From the NCBI RefSeq assembly GCF_005222485.1, contig NZ_CP029078.1:930001-994000 (forward strand): DNA of 64,000 bases. The letters are read 5' to 3'. The notes under the pieces were generated by a model. The model was not told the DNA's origin. It ran no database searches and saw nothing but the letters and a program-made list of their open reading frames with translations. The DNA is from Streptomyces griseoviridis (GTDB lineage Bacteria; Actinomycetota; Actinomycetes; Streptomycetales; Streptomycetaceae). Positions 8,853 through 17,212 of the stretch are shown piece after piece. Every line of letters begins with the position of its first letter. The stretch's first letter is position 1. The position numbers and the translations under genes are program-made.

Positions 8853-9824
8853 ATGGTGGATATCGGATACACGATGATGACGGAGCAGGCGGGACCGAGG
8901 GACCTGGTGAACCACGTGGTCCGCGCGGAGGAGGCCGGGTTCGACTTCTCGGTCGCCTCGGACCACTCCTCGCCCTGGCTGCGGTCCCAGGGGCACGCCC
9001 CGTACGTGTGGAGCGTGCTGGGCGCCGCCGCGCAGGCGACCTCGCGGATTCCCCTGATGACGTACGTGACCTGCCCGACGGTGCGTTACCACCCGGCGGT
9101 GGTGGCGCAGAAGGCGGCCACCGTTCAGCTGTTGTCCGAGGGCAGGTTCCGCCTCGGGCTCGGGTCGGGTGAGAACCTCAACGAGCATGTGGTGGGCGCC
9201 GGTTGGCCCGCCGTGGACGTACGGCACGAGATGCTCGAAGAGGCGGTGGAGATCATCCGCGCGCTGTTCGACGGCGGCCATGTGACCCACCGCGGCACGC
9301 ATTTCGACGTGGACTCGGCCCGGCTCTGGGACCTCCCCGACCCGCCGCCGCCCATCGGCATCGCCGTCTCGGGCGACCGGTCGTGCGAACTCGCGGGCCG
9401 GCTGGCCGATCTGGTCATCGCGACCGAGCCCAAGGGCTCCCTGATCGACGCCTTCGACCGGCACGGCGGCGCGGGCAAGCCGCGGGTCGGACAGCTCCCG
9501 GTCAGCTACGACCCGGACCGCGGTGCCGCGATCGGCCGCGCGCACGGGCAGTTCCGCTGGTTCGGGCTCGGCTGGAAGGTCAACTCCGAACTCCCGCACC
9601 CGGATTCCTTCGAGGCGGCGACCCAGTTCGTCACCGAGGACGACGTCGCCTCCGCCATCCCGTGCGGCGACGACCCCGACGCCTTCGTCGAGGCCGTACG
9701 TCCGTATGTCGAGGCCGGGTTCACTGAGGTCGCGCTCGTCCAGATCGGCGGCGACGCGCAGGAGCCGTTCCTCGACTGGTCCGAGAAGACGCTGCTGCCC
9801 CTTCTCCGCGAGACGTTCGCCTGA
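8853..9824 (+). CDS. LLM class F420-dependent oxidoreductase (F420 glucose-6-phosphate dehydrogenase family)
   Basis: 323 residues from ATG 8853, with GAGGAAGGG about 14 nt upstream; the frame stays open far upstream but that part is a shadow of the HAD gene. Sequence features fit the TIM-barrel luciferase-like family and its F420-G6PDH-like branch: MVDIGYTMMTEQAGP, AEEAGFDFSVASDHSSPW, PLMTYVTCPTVRYHPAVVAQKAAT, GRFRLGLGSGENLNEHVVG. Such enzymes transfer hydride to or from coenzyme F420. The substrate is unknown; most family members are not true G6P dehydrogenases. It converges with the next gene, 28 bp away. Confidence 0.9.
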   Translation: MVDIGYTMMTEQAGPRDLVNHVVRAEEAGFDFSVASDHSSPWLRSQGHAPYVWSVLGAAAQATSRIPLMTYVTCPTVRYHPAVVAQKAATVQLLSEGRFRLGLGSGENLNEHVVGAGWPAVDVRHEMLEEAVEIIRALFDGGHVTHRGTHFDVDSARLWDLPDPPPPIGIAVSGDRSCELAGRLADLVIATEPKGSLIDAFDRHGGAGKPRVGQLPVSYDPDRGAAIGRAHGQFRWFGLGWKVNSELPHPDSFEAATQFVTEDDVASAIPCGDDPDAFVEAVRPYVEAGFTEVALVQIGGDAQEPFLDWSEKTLLPLLRETFA

Positions 9825-9852
9825 GCGCGCCCGCCCTCCGCACGTCGCGGGC

Positions 9853-10647
9853 TCACAGGCCCTGGCGGAGAAAGTGCGTACCGCACAGCCGGCAGAACGG
9901 CTCGGTCGCGGCCGTGCCCCACTTCTCGACCGGCTGTGTCTCGGCGTCCGCCGCGATCCGCTCACCGCAGAGGGCGTGGGTGGCGTCGGCCGACGTCATG
10001 TGCCAGACCTCCACACGCGGCAGCGCCGAGCCGCGTGAGGAGCCCGCCGCGTACTGCGCGCGCACCTCGTAGCCGGGAACCGCGTCGACCTGGCCGGCCA
10101 CCGGAGCACCGTCCGCCGTGGACGCCCACACCGGAGCCTCGTCCGCCGTGGACGGCCGCCCGGCGGGAGCGGCCCGGCCGGGAGCGCAGGCCGCCCAGGC
10201 GAGCAGGGCGGTCACCGCGTCCTCGGCCACCGCGCCCGTCACCCGGCCGCCCACGGCGCCGCGCCACCGCGCGCCCGCGACGGCACCCAGCACGGCGGCG
10301 GCGACCCCGGTGGCCGCCGCTGCCGCCACCGGGGTCCCCGGCCGGTGACGGCGGGCCAGGACGGCACCTGACACCGCCCCGAACAGCATCCGGGGGCCGA
10401 GTCCGGCGGGGGCGAGGCGGCTCGGCGCGCGCGGCGACTTGTCCGCGACGAACTCCGCCAGCGCGGCCGTCGCCGTCGCCCCGCGCAGCCACGGACCGGC
10501 CCGGACGGCGTCCCGTCCGGCAGGACCCGCCCGTGCGTCGGGCGGGCTGCTCCAGGCCACCGCCGCCGCTCCCCACTGGCTGCGCAGACCGGTCGCCGCG
10601 CCGACGAGCGCGGCCCTGACGAGGGCGGAACGTCCCGTCGCGCTCAT
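9853..10647 (-). CDS. DUF4126-like membrane protein with C-terminal Cys motif
   Basis: 264 residues. ATG 10647 overlaps the stop of the upstream small gene (ATGA). The N-terminal half resembles DUF4126 membrane proteins (ALVRAALVGAATGLRS; small-residue helices PVAAAAATGVAAAVLGAVAGA and RVTGAVAEDAVTALLAWAA). The last roughly 70 residues are soluble and read like a zinc-finger tail (ALCGERI ... EPFCRLCGTHFL, three Cys plus a His). The fusion of a helical membrane part to a possible metal-binding tail is unusual, and a function is not known. Confidence 0.72.
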   Translation of the reverse strand: MSATGRSALVRAALVGAATGLRSQWGAAAVAWSSPPDARAGPAGRDAVRAGPWLRGATATAALAEFVADKSPRAPSRLAPAGLGPRMLFGAVSGAVLARRHRPGTPVAAAAATGVAAAVLGAVAGARWRGAVGGRVTGAVAEDAVTALLAWAACAPGRAAPAGRPSTADEAPVWASTADGAPVAGQVDAVPGYEVRAQYAAGSSRGSALPRVEVWHMTSADATHALCGERIAADAETQPVEKWGTAATEPFCRLCGTHFLRQGL

Positions 10648-10877
10648 ACCGGCCGCTCCCGGGTCGTGACGATGCCGTGGGGGACGCCGGACGGACGGCG
10701 GGCCCGGGTGTCTCCTTCGCCCGGAACGGGGCGGTCGCCGCGTCCGGCGACCGTCTGGGCGGGTCCGCCGCCGCGGGCCCGAGCCCGCCGCCTGGCCGTG
10801 TCCGGGCGGGTGACGGTGTTGCGGTCCAGGATGCCCGCGGCCACGGGGACAGCGCCGCGCACGAGTGAGTTCGCCAT
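10644..10877 (-). CDS. Small basic hypothetical protein upstream of the DUF4126-like gene
   Basis: 77 residues from ATG 10877 to a TGA that overlaps the next start (ATGA), which is the main support that it is real. The first 20 residues (NSLVRGAVPVAAGILDRNTV) are mildly hydrophobic; the rest is Arg/Gly-rich and probably disordered. AGAGGG lies about 12 nt before the start. No family recognised. Confidence 0.55.
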   Translation of the reverse strand: MANSLVRGAVPVAAGILDRNTVTRPDTARRRARARGGGPAQTVAGRGDRPVPGEGDTRARRPSGVPHGIVTTRERPV

Positions 10878-11238
10878 GCGGGCCGGGTTCCCTCTTCCCC
10901 ACACCCGAACCAGCCCATAGCGGTCGCCGGGGTGGCGGATCTCCGTCCGGGCGCGGACCGCCGCCGCCGTGAGTGGCCCGGGACCCGGAACGGTGGTGTC
11001 CTGGGAACAGGCCACGCCGGCCGTGCGGACGCTCGGCGGCGAGCGACGCGGCTCAGCCGGAGCCGCGCGGTCCGCACGCCCCGGGATCTCCCCGACGCGC
11101 GCATCTCCCGCCTTCTCAGCCGCAGTCGCGAGCGGGCACACGCCGCCGCCCCGGCGAGCGCGCCGCGCCGTGACGACGCCGACGGGGCCGCCGAGGGCAG
11201 GCCGAGCCCGGCACGAGGACGACAGAGGAGCAGCGCCC
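10878..11238. other. Divergent intergenic region, 361 bp
   Basis: Separates the leftward small protein/DUF4126 pair from the rightward SDR gene and must hold both promoters. It is GC-rich with two GGAAC motifs near 10989 and 11009. I see no convincing -10 elements, no strong palindrome and no credible reading frame; frames that cross it are extensions of the SDR frame. Confidence 0.5.
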
Positions 11239-12225
11239 ATGACCACCTTCGACAAGCCGGGACGCCGGACCGCGCCCTCCGCCCTCGTCACGGGCGGCTC
11301 CCGGGGACTCGGTCTGAGCATCGCGCGCCGGCTGGCCGGTCGAGGATTCGTCGTCACGATCGTCGCCCGCGACCCCGGAGAACTCGAACGGGCCGCCGCC
11401 CTGCTGCGCGAGGAGGCGGGCGCCGAGGTACGGACCGCCGTGTGCGACGTGCGCGACCGGACGGCCGTCAGGGAAGTGATGCGGGCCACCCACGCGCGCG
11501 ACGGCCTGGACACCGTGGTCGCCTGCGCGGGCGTCATCCAGGTCGCCCCGGTCGAGTCGATCGGCGCGAAGGAGTTCGACGACGCCCTCGACGTCATCTT
11601 CCGGGGCACCGTGCACACCGCCCTGGAAGCGCTGCCCTACCTGCGGCGCGCCAAGGGCCGCCTCGCGCTGATCGGTTCCGTGGGCGGCCTGCTCGGCGTG
11701 CCGCACCTGCTCCCGTACGCCTGTGCCAAGGCCGCGGTCGGCACGCTGGGCGAGGGCCTGCGCGCGGAGTACCAGGCGGACGGGGTCAGCGTCACCACGG
11801 TCCACCCCGGGCTGATGCGGACCGGCTCGCACCGGCAGGCCGAGTTCGGCGGTGACACCGGGGCCGAGTTCGGCTGGTTCAGCGCGCTGGCCGGCGCGCC
11901 GCTGGTGTCGATGGACGCCGATCGCGCGGCCCGCCGCATCGTGGACGCCGTCGTCCGGCGCAGAACCCGTCTCGTCCTCACGCCCGCCGCGAAGGCCGCC
12001 CAGCTCGCCCACGGCGTGGCGCCGGCCCTCACCACCCGCCTCACGGCGGTGGCGACGCGTCTGCTGCCCGCACCGGGCGGAGACGGGACCCTGCGTCAGG
12101 GACACGAGGCCGGAGCGCCCCGCGGCCCCCTGGCCCGCCGGCTGCGCGCCTGGGGCAGCGCACGCAACGACCGCGCCGCCCGCCGGCTGAACCAGACCAG
12201 GCCTGGCCCCCGCACCAGCTCCTGA
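11239..12225 (+). CDS. SDR family NAD(P)-dependent oxidoreductase
   Basis: 328 residues; ATG 11239 has GAGGAG 9 nt upstream. The Rossmann glycine motif is GGSRGLG; the acid after strand 2 is missing (IVARDP), which favours NADPH. The usual NNAG is ACAG. The catalytic Ser lies in GSVGG and the YxxxK pair in YACAKAAV. The last roughly 80 residues extend beyond the classical SDR core and are basic, possibly a membrane or partner contact. It is followed in the same direction by the zinc dehydrogenase, about 200 bp away. Confidence 0.9.
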   Translation: MTTFDKPGRRTAPSALVTGGSRGLGLSIARRLAGRGFVVTIVARDPGELERAAALLREEAGAEVRTAVCDVRDRTAVREVMRATHARDGLDTVVACAGVIQVAPVESIGAKEFDDALDVIFRGTVHTALEALPYLRRAKGRLALIGSVGGLLGVPHLLPYACAKAAVGTLGEGLRAEYQADGVSVTTVHPGLMRTGSHRQAEFGGDTGAEFGWFSALAGAPLVSMDADRAARRIVDAVVRRRTRLVLTPAAKAAQLAHGVAPALTTRLTAVATRLLPAPGGDGTLRQGHEAGAPRGPLARRLRAWGSARNDRAARRLNQTRPGPRTSS

Positions 12226-12230
12226 CGGAC

Positions 12231-12255
12231 TCCCCCTTCGAGAGCGACGAAGAGG
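12231..12255 (+). terminator. Weak stem-loop after the SDR gene
   Basis: CCCCCTTCG and CGAAGAGGG form an 8-9 bp stem with one mismatch and a loop of about 7 nt, beginning 5 bases after the SDR stop. No T-run follows, as is common in streptomycetes. It could end or attenuate transcription into the zinc dehydrogenase gene. Confidence 0.35.
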
Positions 12256-12426
12256 GTGCGGGAGAGGGAGATCGCCGGCCTCCGGGCGATGCCTTCTCCC
12301 GTGACGGAACCGGGCCGGTGGCGTCCGCGCGGTCGGGCGTGCCAGGTCCGCAGACCCGGCTGTCGGCAAGGTCAGCCGCGAGACGAGCGAAAGAGCGAAC
12401 GAGCGAGAGAGCGAAAGGCGGACAGC

Positions 12427-13611
12427 ATGCGCGCACTCACCTGGCAGGGCCGCCGCGACGTGCGGGTGGAGACCGTTCCCGATCCGGTGATCGAACAGCC
12501 CGACGACGTGATCGTGCGGGTCACCAGCACCGGGATCTGCGGTTCCGATCTGCACCTCTACGAGGTGCTCGGGCCGTTCCTCGCCCCCGGCGACATCCTG
12601 GGCCACGAGGCCATGGGCGTCGTCGAGGACATCGGTCCCGAGGTGCGCCGTCTGGCCCGGGGGGACCGGGTCGTCGTCCCCTTCAACGTCTCCTGCGGCA
12701 CCTGCTTCATGTGCTCCCGCGGGCTCCACTCCCAGTGCGAGACGACCCAGGTGCGGGAGTACGGGAGCGGCGCCGCCCTCTTCGGCTACACCAGGCTCTA
12801 CGGGCAGGTGCCCGGCGGGCAGGCCGAGTATCTGCGGGTGCCGTTCGGCGACCAGTTGCCCATCAAGGTCCCCGAGGGGCCCGCCGACGACCGCTTCGTC
12901 TACCTCTCCGACGTGCTGCCGACCGCGTGGCAGGCCGTCGAGTACGCGGCGCTCGAGCCCGGCGGCTCGGTCACCGTCCTCGGGCTCGGCCCGATCGGTG
13001 ACATGGCCGCGCGCATCGCCAGGTACCGCGGCGCCGACCTGGTCATCGGCGTGGACCTGGTCGACGAACGCCTCGACCGCGCCGCCGGGCACGGGGTGAC
13101 CTGCCTGGACCTGCGCCGCCACGAGAAGGACCTCGGCGAGGCCGTGCGGGAGCTGACCGACGGGCGCGGCACCGACGCGGTGATCGACGCCGTCGGCATG
13201 GAGGCCCACGGCAGTACCGGGGTCAAGGCCGCCCAGTGGGTGACCGGACTGCTGCCCGACGCGGTGGCCCAGCCGTTCATGGAGAAGGCGGGGCTCGACC
13301 GGCTCGGCGCGCTCTACGCCGCGATCGACCTGGTGCGGCGCGGCGGCACGGTCTCCCTCTCCGGCGTGTACGGCGGCGCCATGGACCCGCTGCCGCTGCT
13401 GCGCATGTTCGACAAGCAGCTCCAGTTCCGGATGGGCCAGGCCAACGTGCGGCGCTGGGTGCCCGACCTCCTGCCGCTGCTCACGGACGAGGACCCGCTC
13501 GGCGTCGACGGCTTCGCCACCCACCGTCTGCCGCTGGAGGAGGCTCCTCGGGCCTACGCCGATTTCCAGGCCAAGCGGGACGGCATGATCAAGACCCTGC
13601 TCAGGCCCTGA
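12427..13611 (+). CDS. Zinc-dependent alcohol dehydrogenase, formaldehyde-dehydrogenase-like
   Basis: 394 residues from ATG 12427 (AAAGGCG upstream). Medium-chain dehydrogenase layout: catalytic zinc ligands Cys38 (GICGSD) and His60-Glu61 (GHEAMG); structural zinc lobe Cys90, Cys93, Cys96, Cys104; coenzyme loop GLGPIG at 186-191 followed by an acidic strand end (GVDLVDE), favouring NAD+. An insertion around 250-300 (TGLLPDAVAQPF) resembles the glutathione-independent formaldehyde dehydrogenase branch. Substrate not determined. Neighbours are all redox or radical-type enzymes. Confidence 0.9.
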   Translation: MRALTWQGRRDVRVETVPDPVIEQPDDVIVRVTSTGICGSDLHLYEVLGPFLAPGDILGHEAMGVVEDIGPEVRRLARGDRVVVPFNVSCGTCFMCSRGLHSQCETTQVREYGSGAALFGYTRLYGQVPGGQAEYLRVPFGDQLPIKVPEGPADDRFVYLSDVLPTAWQAVEYAALEPGGSVTVLGLGPIGDMAARIARYRGADLVIGVDLVDERLDRAAGHGVTCLDLRRHEKDLGEAVRELTDGRGTDAVIDAVGMEAHGSTGVKAAQWVTGLLPDAVAQPFMEKAGLDRLGALYAAIDLVRRGGTVSLSGVYGGAMDPLPLLRMFDKQLQFRMGQANVRRWVPDLLPLLTDEDPLGVDGFATHRLPLEEAPRAYADFQAKRDGMIKTLLRP

Positions 13612-13736
13612 CACCGCCCCCGCCGGGTGCCGTCGGCCCTCCCTGGCCCCTGTGGAGCCCCTGACCGTGCGGGCCGGGCATCGCTCCCGGTGACACCGGT
13701 ACGTGTGGGACCGGGCTGAGAGGGGACTCGGTGATC

Positions 13737-13773
13737 GGACCGGGCCAGGTGCCCCCCTGGATCGGCCCGGTCC
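13737..13773. terminator. Stem-loop in the 338-bp gap after the zinc dehydrogenase
   Basis: GGACCGGGCC (13737-13746) and GGCCCGGTCC (13764-13773) are perfect inverted repeats; the stem can continue through AGG/CCT with a small bulge. It could be a T-less terminator for the dehydrogenase transcript, or a recognition site. Apart from it and the ribosome site of the next gene I see nothing in 13612-13949. Confidence 0.45.
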
Positions 13774-13949
13774 GGCTTCTCCGGTTCGGCCCGTGAGCCG
13801 GAGAGGCCACCCACCGAGGTCAGGGCGGCTGCCGCCCCCACCCGCACGGGGTCACCCGGCCGGTTCGGCGCCGGCGCCGGCGCCACGAGCGTCGACCACG
13901 AAAGCCCCCGGCCGTCACCGGCCGCCCCGAGGTTCTGGAGGACGCCACC

Positions 13950-14633
13950 ATGACGACGCCACCGCCCGGCACGGTCCGCCGCCCGCCGCGCCTGCTCAGA
14001 CCCCCCGGGGTGTACGCCCCGCAACTCGACACCCGGCTGCTCCTCGGTGCCCTGAGCCGGGAGCGGCTCACGGCGGGCGCGGAGCTGCTCGACGTCGGCA
14101 CGGGGACGGGAGCGCTCGCGCTGTTCGCGGCGCGGCGCGGAGCCCGGGTGACGGCGCTCGACGTGTCCCGGCGGGCGGTGCTGGCCACCCGTCTCAACGC
14201 CCGGCGGTCCCACCTGCGGGTTCGGGTCCTGCGGGGTGACATGGCCTCGCTCACGGACAGTTCCTGGGACGTCGTCGTCAGCAACCCCCCTTACGTTCCG
14301 TCACCGTCCACGGCGGTGCCCACGCGGGGGAAGGCGCGCGCGTGGGACGCGGGCCGCGACGGGCGGGCGGTGCTCGACGGGGTGTGCGACGGCGCGGCGG
14401 GCACGCTGAAGTCCGGCGGTGTCCTGCTGCTCGTCCACTCGGGCCTCTGCGGAACGGGCGCGACCCTGCGCCGGCTGGAGGAGGCCGGACTGCGCGCGCG
14501 GGTGTGCGAGCGCGTCGTCATCCCCTACGGGCCCGTGCTCTGGTCCCGGCTGCGGTGGCTGTGCGACAACGGCCTCGCCTCCGAGACCGGATCGAGCGAG
14601 GAACTGGTGGTCATCCGTGCCGAACGCAGCTGA
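13950..14633 (+). CDS. HemK2/MTQ2-like N5-glutamine methyltransferase
   Basis: 227 residues; GGAGGA precedes ATG 13950. SAM-binding motif I is LLDVGTGTGALALFAA, motif II ALDVSRRAV, and motif IV is NPPYVPSP, the signature of enzymes that methylate amide or ring nitrogens (HemK/PrmC). It lacks the N-terminal helical domain of PrmC, like the shorter HemK2/MTQ2 branch, which modifies release factors or other proteins in eukaryotes and archaea. The bacterial substrate is unknown. Its last 17 bases overlap the CDGSH gene, so the two are translationally coupled. Confidence 0.88.
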   Translation: MTTPPPGTVRRPPRLLRPPGVYAPQLDTRLLLGALSRERLTAGAELLDVGTGTGALALFAARRGARVTALDVSRRAVLATRLNARRSHLRVRVLRGDMASLTDSSWDVVVSNPPYVPSPSTAVPTRGKARAWDAGRDGRAVLDGVCDGAAGTLKSGGVLLLVHSGLCGTGATLRRLEEAGLRARVCERVVIPYGPVLWSRLRWLCDNGLASETGSSEELVVIRAERS

Positions 14634-14877
14634 CCGCCCCCGCCGCCTGACCGTCGAGCGCGACGGCCCGATCCTCATCGAGGGACCGGTGGAGATCGTG
14701 GGCGAGGACGGCACGGTCACCGTGTCGGACCGTTTCGTCGTCGCCGTCTGCACCTGCCGCCGCAGCCGCATCCTGCCGTGGTGCGACACCAGCCACCGCC
14801 GCCACGGCGCGGCCCCGCACTCCCGCGCGGACCGCGCCGGGCGCGACAAGAACGAGCCGGAAGAGACCGCCCCATGA
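14617..14877 (+). CDS. CDGSH-type iron-sulfur domain protein
   Basis: 86 residues from GTG 14617 inside the end of the methyltransferase gene. The motif CTCRRSRILPWCDTSH matches C-x-C-x2-S-x3-P-x-C-D-x2-H, the three Cys plus one His set that binds a labile [2Fe-2S] cluster in mitoNEET-like proteins; here the core is CDTSH in place of CDGSH. Preceding strands (PILIEGPVEIVGEDG) fit small bacterial CDGSH proteins. Its stop overlaps the next start (ATGA), so it is probably made in step with the diiron protein and may feed it electrons or iron. Confidence 0.85.
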   Translation: MPNAADRPRRLTVERDGPILIEGPVEIVGEDGTVTVSDRFVVAVCTCRRSRILPWCDTSHRRHGAAPHSRADRAGRDKNEPEETAP

Positions 14878-15875
14878 CCACGACGCCCGCCGGTCCCGCC
14901 CTGCCCGCCGCCCGGGGCCCCCTGTCGGCCGGCCTGCTCACCGCCCTCGCCTCGCCCTCCGACCCGCCTCCCGACCCCGGTGACGTCCAGGACGCCGACC
15001 CGTACGGCGACGATCTGCAACTCGCCCTGTACGCCCTCTACGAACTCCACTACCGCGGCTTCGCCGGCGTCGACGACGACCGGGAGTGGGACCCCGCCCT
15101 GATGCCGCTGCGCCGGGCGCTCGAGGAGCGCTTCCTCGGCGCACTGCGCGCCGACGCGCCCGCCGGCCGTTCACCGGACGAGGCGTTCGCGCTCCTGCTG
15201 ACCGAGCCGGCCGGCCACGACCCGTCGAGCGTCACCCACCACCTCCGCGACAAGGGCGAACTCTGGCAGCTGAGGGAGTACGCGGCGATCCGCTCGCTGT
15301 ACCACCTCAAGGAGGCGGACCCGCACGTCTGGGTCCTCCCGCGCCTGCGCGGCCGGGCCAAGGCGGGCATGGTCGCGGTGCTCTACGACGAGTTCGGCGC
15401 GGGCCGCGCCGAGCGGGTGCACGCCCGGCTGTTCGCGGACCTCATGGCCGACCTCGGGCTGGTCACGACGTACGGCCACTACGTCGACGAGGCGCCCGGC
15501 GCGATGCTGGCCGTCGTCAACCTGATGTCGCTCCTCGGGCTGCGCCGCTCGCTGCGCGGGGCGCTGACCGGCCACTTCGCCGTCGTCGAGGTCACGTCGC
15601 CGCCGGGTTCCGCACGCCTCGCGGACGCGATGAGGCGCACCGGGGCGGGCGAGGCGGCCGCGCACTTCTACGACGAACACGTCGAGGCCGACGCGGTCCA
15701 CGAACAGGTCGTGCGCCACGAGGTCGTCGCCGGACTGCTGGCCGAGGAACCCGGCCTCGAACAGGACGTCGTGTTCGGCATCGAGACGACGACCCTCCTG
15801 GAGGACCGGCTCGGCGCGCACCTCCTGGAGCGCTGGCGGGACGGCAGGACCGCACTGCGCGCCCCGCGCCGGTGA
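14874..15875 (+). CDS. Iron-containing redox enzyme, haem-oxygenase-like diiron fold (HDO)
   Basis: 333 residues, ATG 14874 overlapping the CDGSH stop. Helical protein with ligand-like motifs of the haem-oxygenase-like diiron family: ALYELHYRGF (ExxH), YDEFGAGRAERVH, then YDEHVEADAVHEQVVRHE near the C terminus, matching the E/D/H pattern that holds two irons. Relatives cleave C-C bonds, N-oxygenate amines or act as self-sacrificing enzymes. The substrate is unknown. Coupling to a CDGSH protein and a HemK2-type methyltransferase suggests a three-part oxidative system. Confidence 0.85.
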   Translation: MTTTPAGPALPAARGPLSAGLLTALASPSDPPPDPGDVQDADPYGDDLQLALYALYELHYRGFAGVDDDREWDPALMPLRRALEERFLGALRADAPAGRSPDEAFALLLTEPAGHDPSSVTHHLRDKGELWQLREYAAIRSLYHLKEADPHVWVLPRLRGRAKAGMVAVLYDEFGAGRAERVHARLFADLMADLGLVTTYGHYVDEAPGAMLAVVNLMSLLGLRRSLRGALTGHFAVVEVTSPPGSARLADAMRRTGAGEAAAHFYDEHVEADAVHEQVVRHEVVAGLLAEEPGLEQDVVFGIETTTLLEDRLGAHLLERWRDGRTALRAPRR

Positions 15876-16165
15876 CCTCGCGTCACCCGGTCGAACGGCC
15901 ACCGGGGATCATGACCGCCCCACTCCCGCCGGACCGTGCTCCTGTGGCGGGCACCGACCTCTTGGCGGAGGCTGTGAGCACCGTCGTCGCCCGTCCGGCG
16001 GACGCGTCGGGCAGCGCACGCCCGGCCGGTGACGGTCCGCGCCGCCGCCGCTCGCGCGGACCCGCGCCCGCACGGCCGCCCGCCCCTCGGGAGGCGACGG
16101 CGGGCCCACGAACCACACCCCACCCATCCGTACACCGGACGCCGCACGAAGGGCAGCACCATCCC

Positions 16166-17212
16166 ATGACGGACAGCATGTTGTCGGCGAGTGTCCCGGC
16201 CGACGAGGACCCGGTCGGCCCGCCGCGCGACGGGACGGCGCCGGACGACGCCCGCGCGGAGGCCGCCGCACGGTTCGCCTCGGTGGTCGGGCTGATCGAC
16301 GCCGGGGAACTCGCCTTCCCGCTGCCGGGGTCGGGGCGGACGGCGGCCCGGCTGTCCGCGCTCCAGGCCGTCGCCGAGGAGGACCTGTGCGTGGCCCGCC
16401 TGGTCGAGGGGCACGTGGACGCGCTCGCGATCCTCGCCGAACTCGACGGACCACCGCCGGGTCCCGGCCGGCGCTGGGGCGTGTGGGCGGCCGAACCGCC
16501 CGGCACCACCCTCGACGCCACACCCGCCGACGGGACCTGGCTCCTCACGGGCGTGAAACCGTACTGCTCCGGGGCGCACAGCTGCACCGACGCCCTCGTC
16601 ACCGCCAGGACACCCGAGGGGCGCGCGCTCTTCGCGGTGGCCGTCGACCCGCGCACCAGCAGCCCCGTCGACGGCACCTGGCAGGCCGTGGGCATGGCCG
16701 GCAGCGACAGCCCGGACATGCGCTTCGACCGGGCGCCCGCCGTCGCCGTCGGCGGGGTCGACGCCTATCTGCGCAGGCCCGGCTTCCAGCACGGCGGGAT
16801 CGGGGTGGCCGCCTGCTGGTACGGCGGCGCCCTAGCCGTCGCGCGCACCCTGCGGCACGCGGCGGCGCGGCGCGCGGACCCGCACACCGACGCCCATCTC
16901 GGCGCCGTCGACGCGCGGTTGCACGCCGCCGGGGCCGTACTGGCGCAGGCCGCGGCGGAGATCGACGACGACCCCCTGGACAGCGGCGGCGGGGCCCGCG
17001 CGCGCGGGCTGCGGGTCCGCGCCTTCGTCGAGTCGGTGTGCGCCGAGGTCCTGGCGCGGGCCGGCCGGGCCACCGGGGCGGGCCCGCTCTGCCACGACCC
17101 GCGCCACGCCCGCACCGTGGCCGACCTGACCGTCTACATCCGCCAGCACCACGGCGAACGCGACCTCGCCGAACTCGGCGCGCTCCTCGCCCGGCCGCAG
17201 GACACCCGGTGA
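16166..17212 (+). CDS. Acyl-CoA dehydrogenase-like flavoprotein
   Basis: 348 residues from ATG 16166. The middle keeps the acyl-CoA dehydrogenase beta domain (WGVWAAEPPG, GTWLLTGVKPYCSGAHSCTDALVTA, the substrate/FAD loop AVGMAGSDSPD) and a C-terminal helical bundle (GGIGVAACWYGGALAVARTLRHAA). Length and divergence suggest a specialised oxidase or dehydrogenase acting on a carrier-bound or amine substrate, not fatty-acid oxidation. It is the first of four genes joined by overlaps, with 290 bp of non-coding DNA before it. Confidence 0.82.
   Translation: MTDSMLSASVPADEDPVGPPRDGTAPDDARAEAAARFASVVGLIDAGELAFPLPGSGRTAARLSALQAVAEEDLCVARLVEGHVDALAILAELDGPPPGPGRRWGVWAAEPPGTTLDATPADGTWLLTGVKPYCSGAHSCTDALVTARTPEGRALFAVAVDPRTSSPVDGTWQAVGMAGSDSPDMRFDRAPAVAVGGVDAYLRRPGFQHGGIGVAACWYGGALAVARTLRHAAARRADPHTDAHLGAVDARLHAAGAVLAQAAAEIDDDPLDSGGGARARGLRVRAFVESVCAEVLARAGRATGAGPLCHDPRHARTVADLTVYIRQHHGERDLAELGALLARPQDTR

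Noticed and set aside
3432..8872. Two long minus-strand frames opposite the GH2 and second GH76 genes (about 870 and 940 codons)
   Set aside because: Their composition follows the complement of the glycoside hydrolase codons, and no start signals or domains are visible.
10969..11238. N-terminal extension of the SDR gene by 90 codons
   Set aside because: The classical Rossmann fold starts right after ATG 11239, which has a GAGGAG site; the upstream part is Arg/Pro-rich and has no ribosome site.
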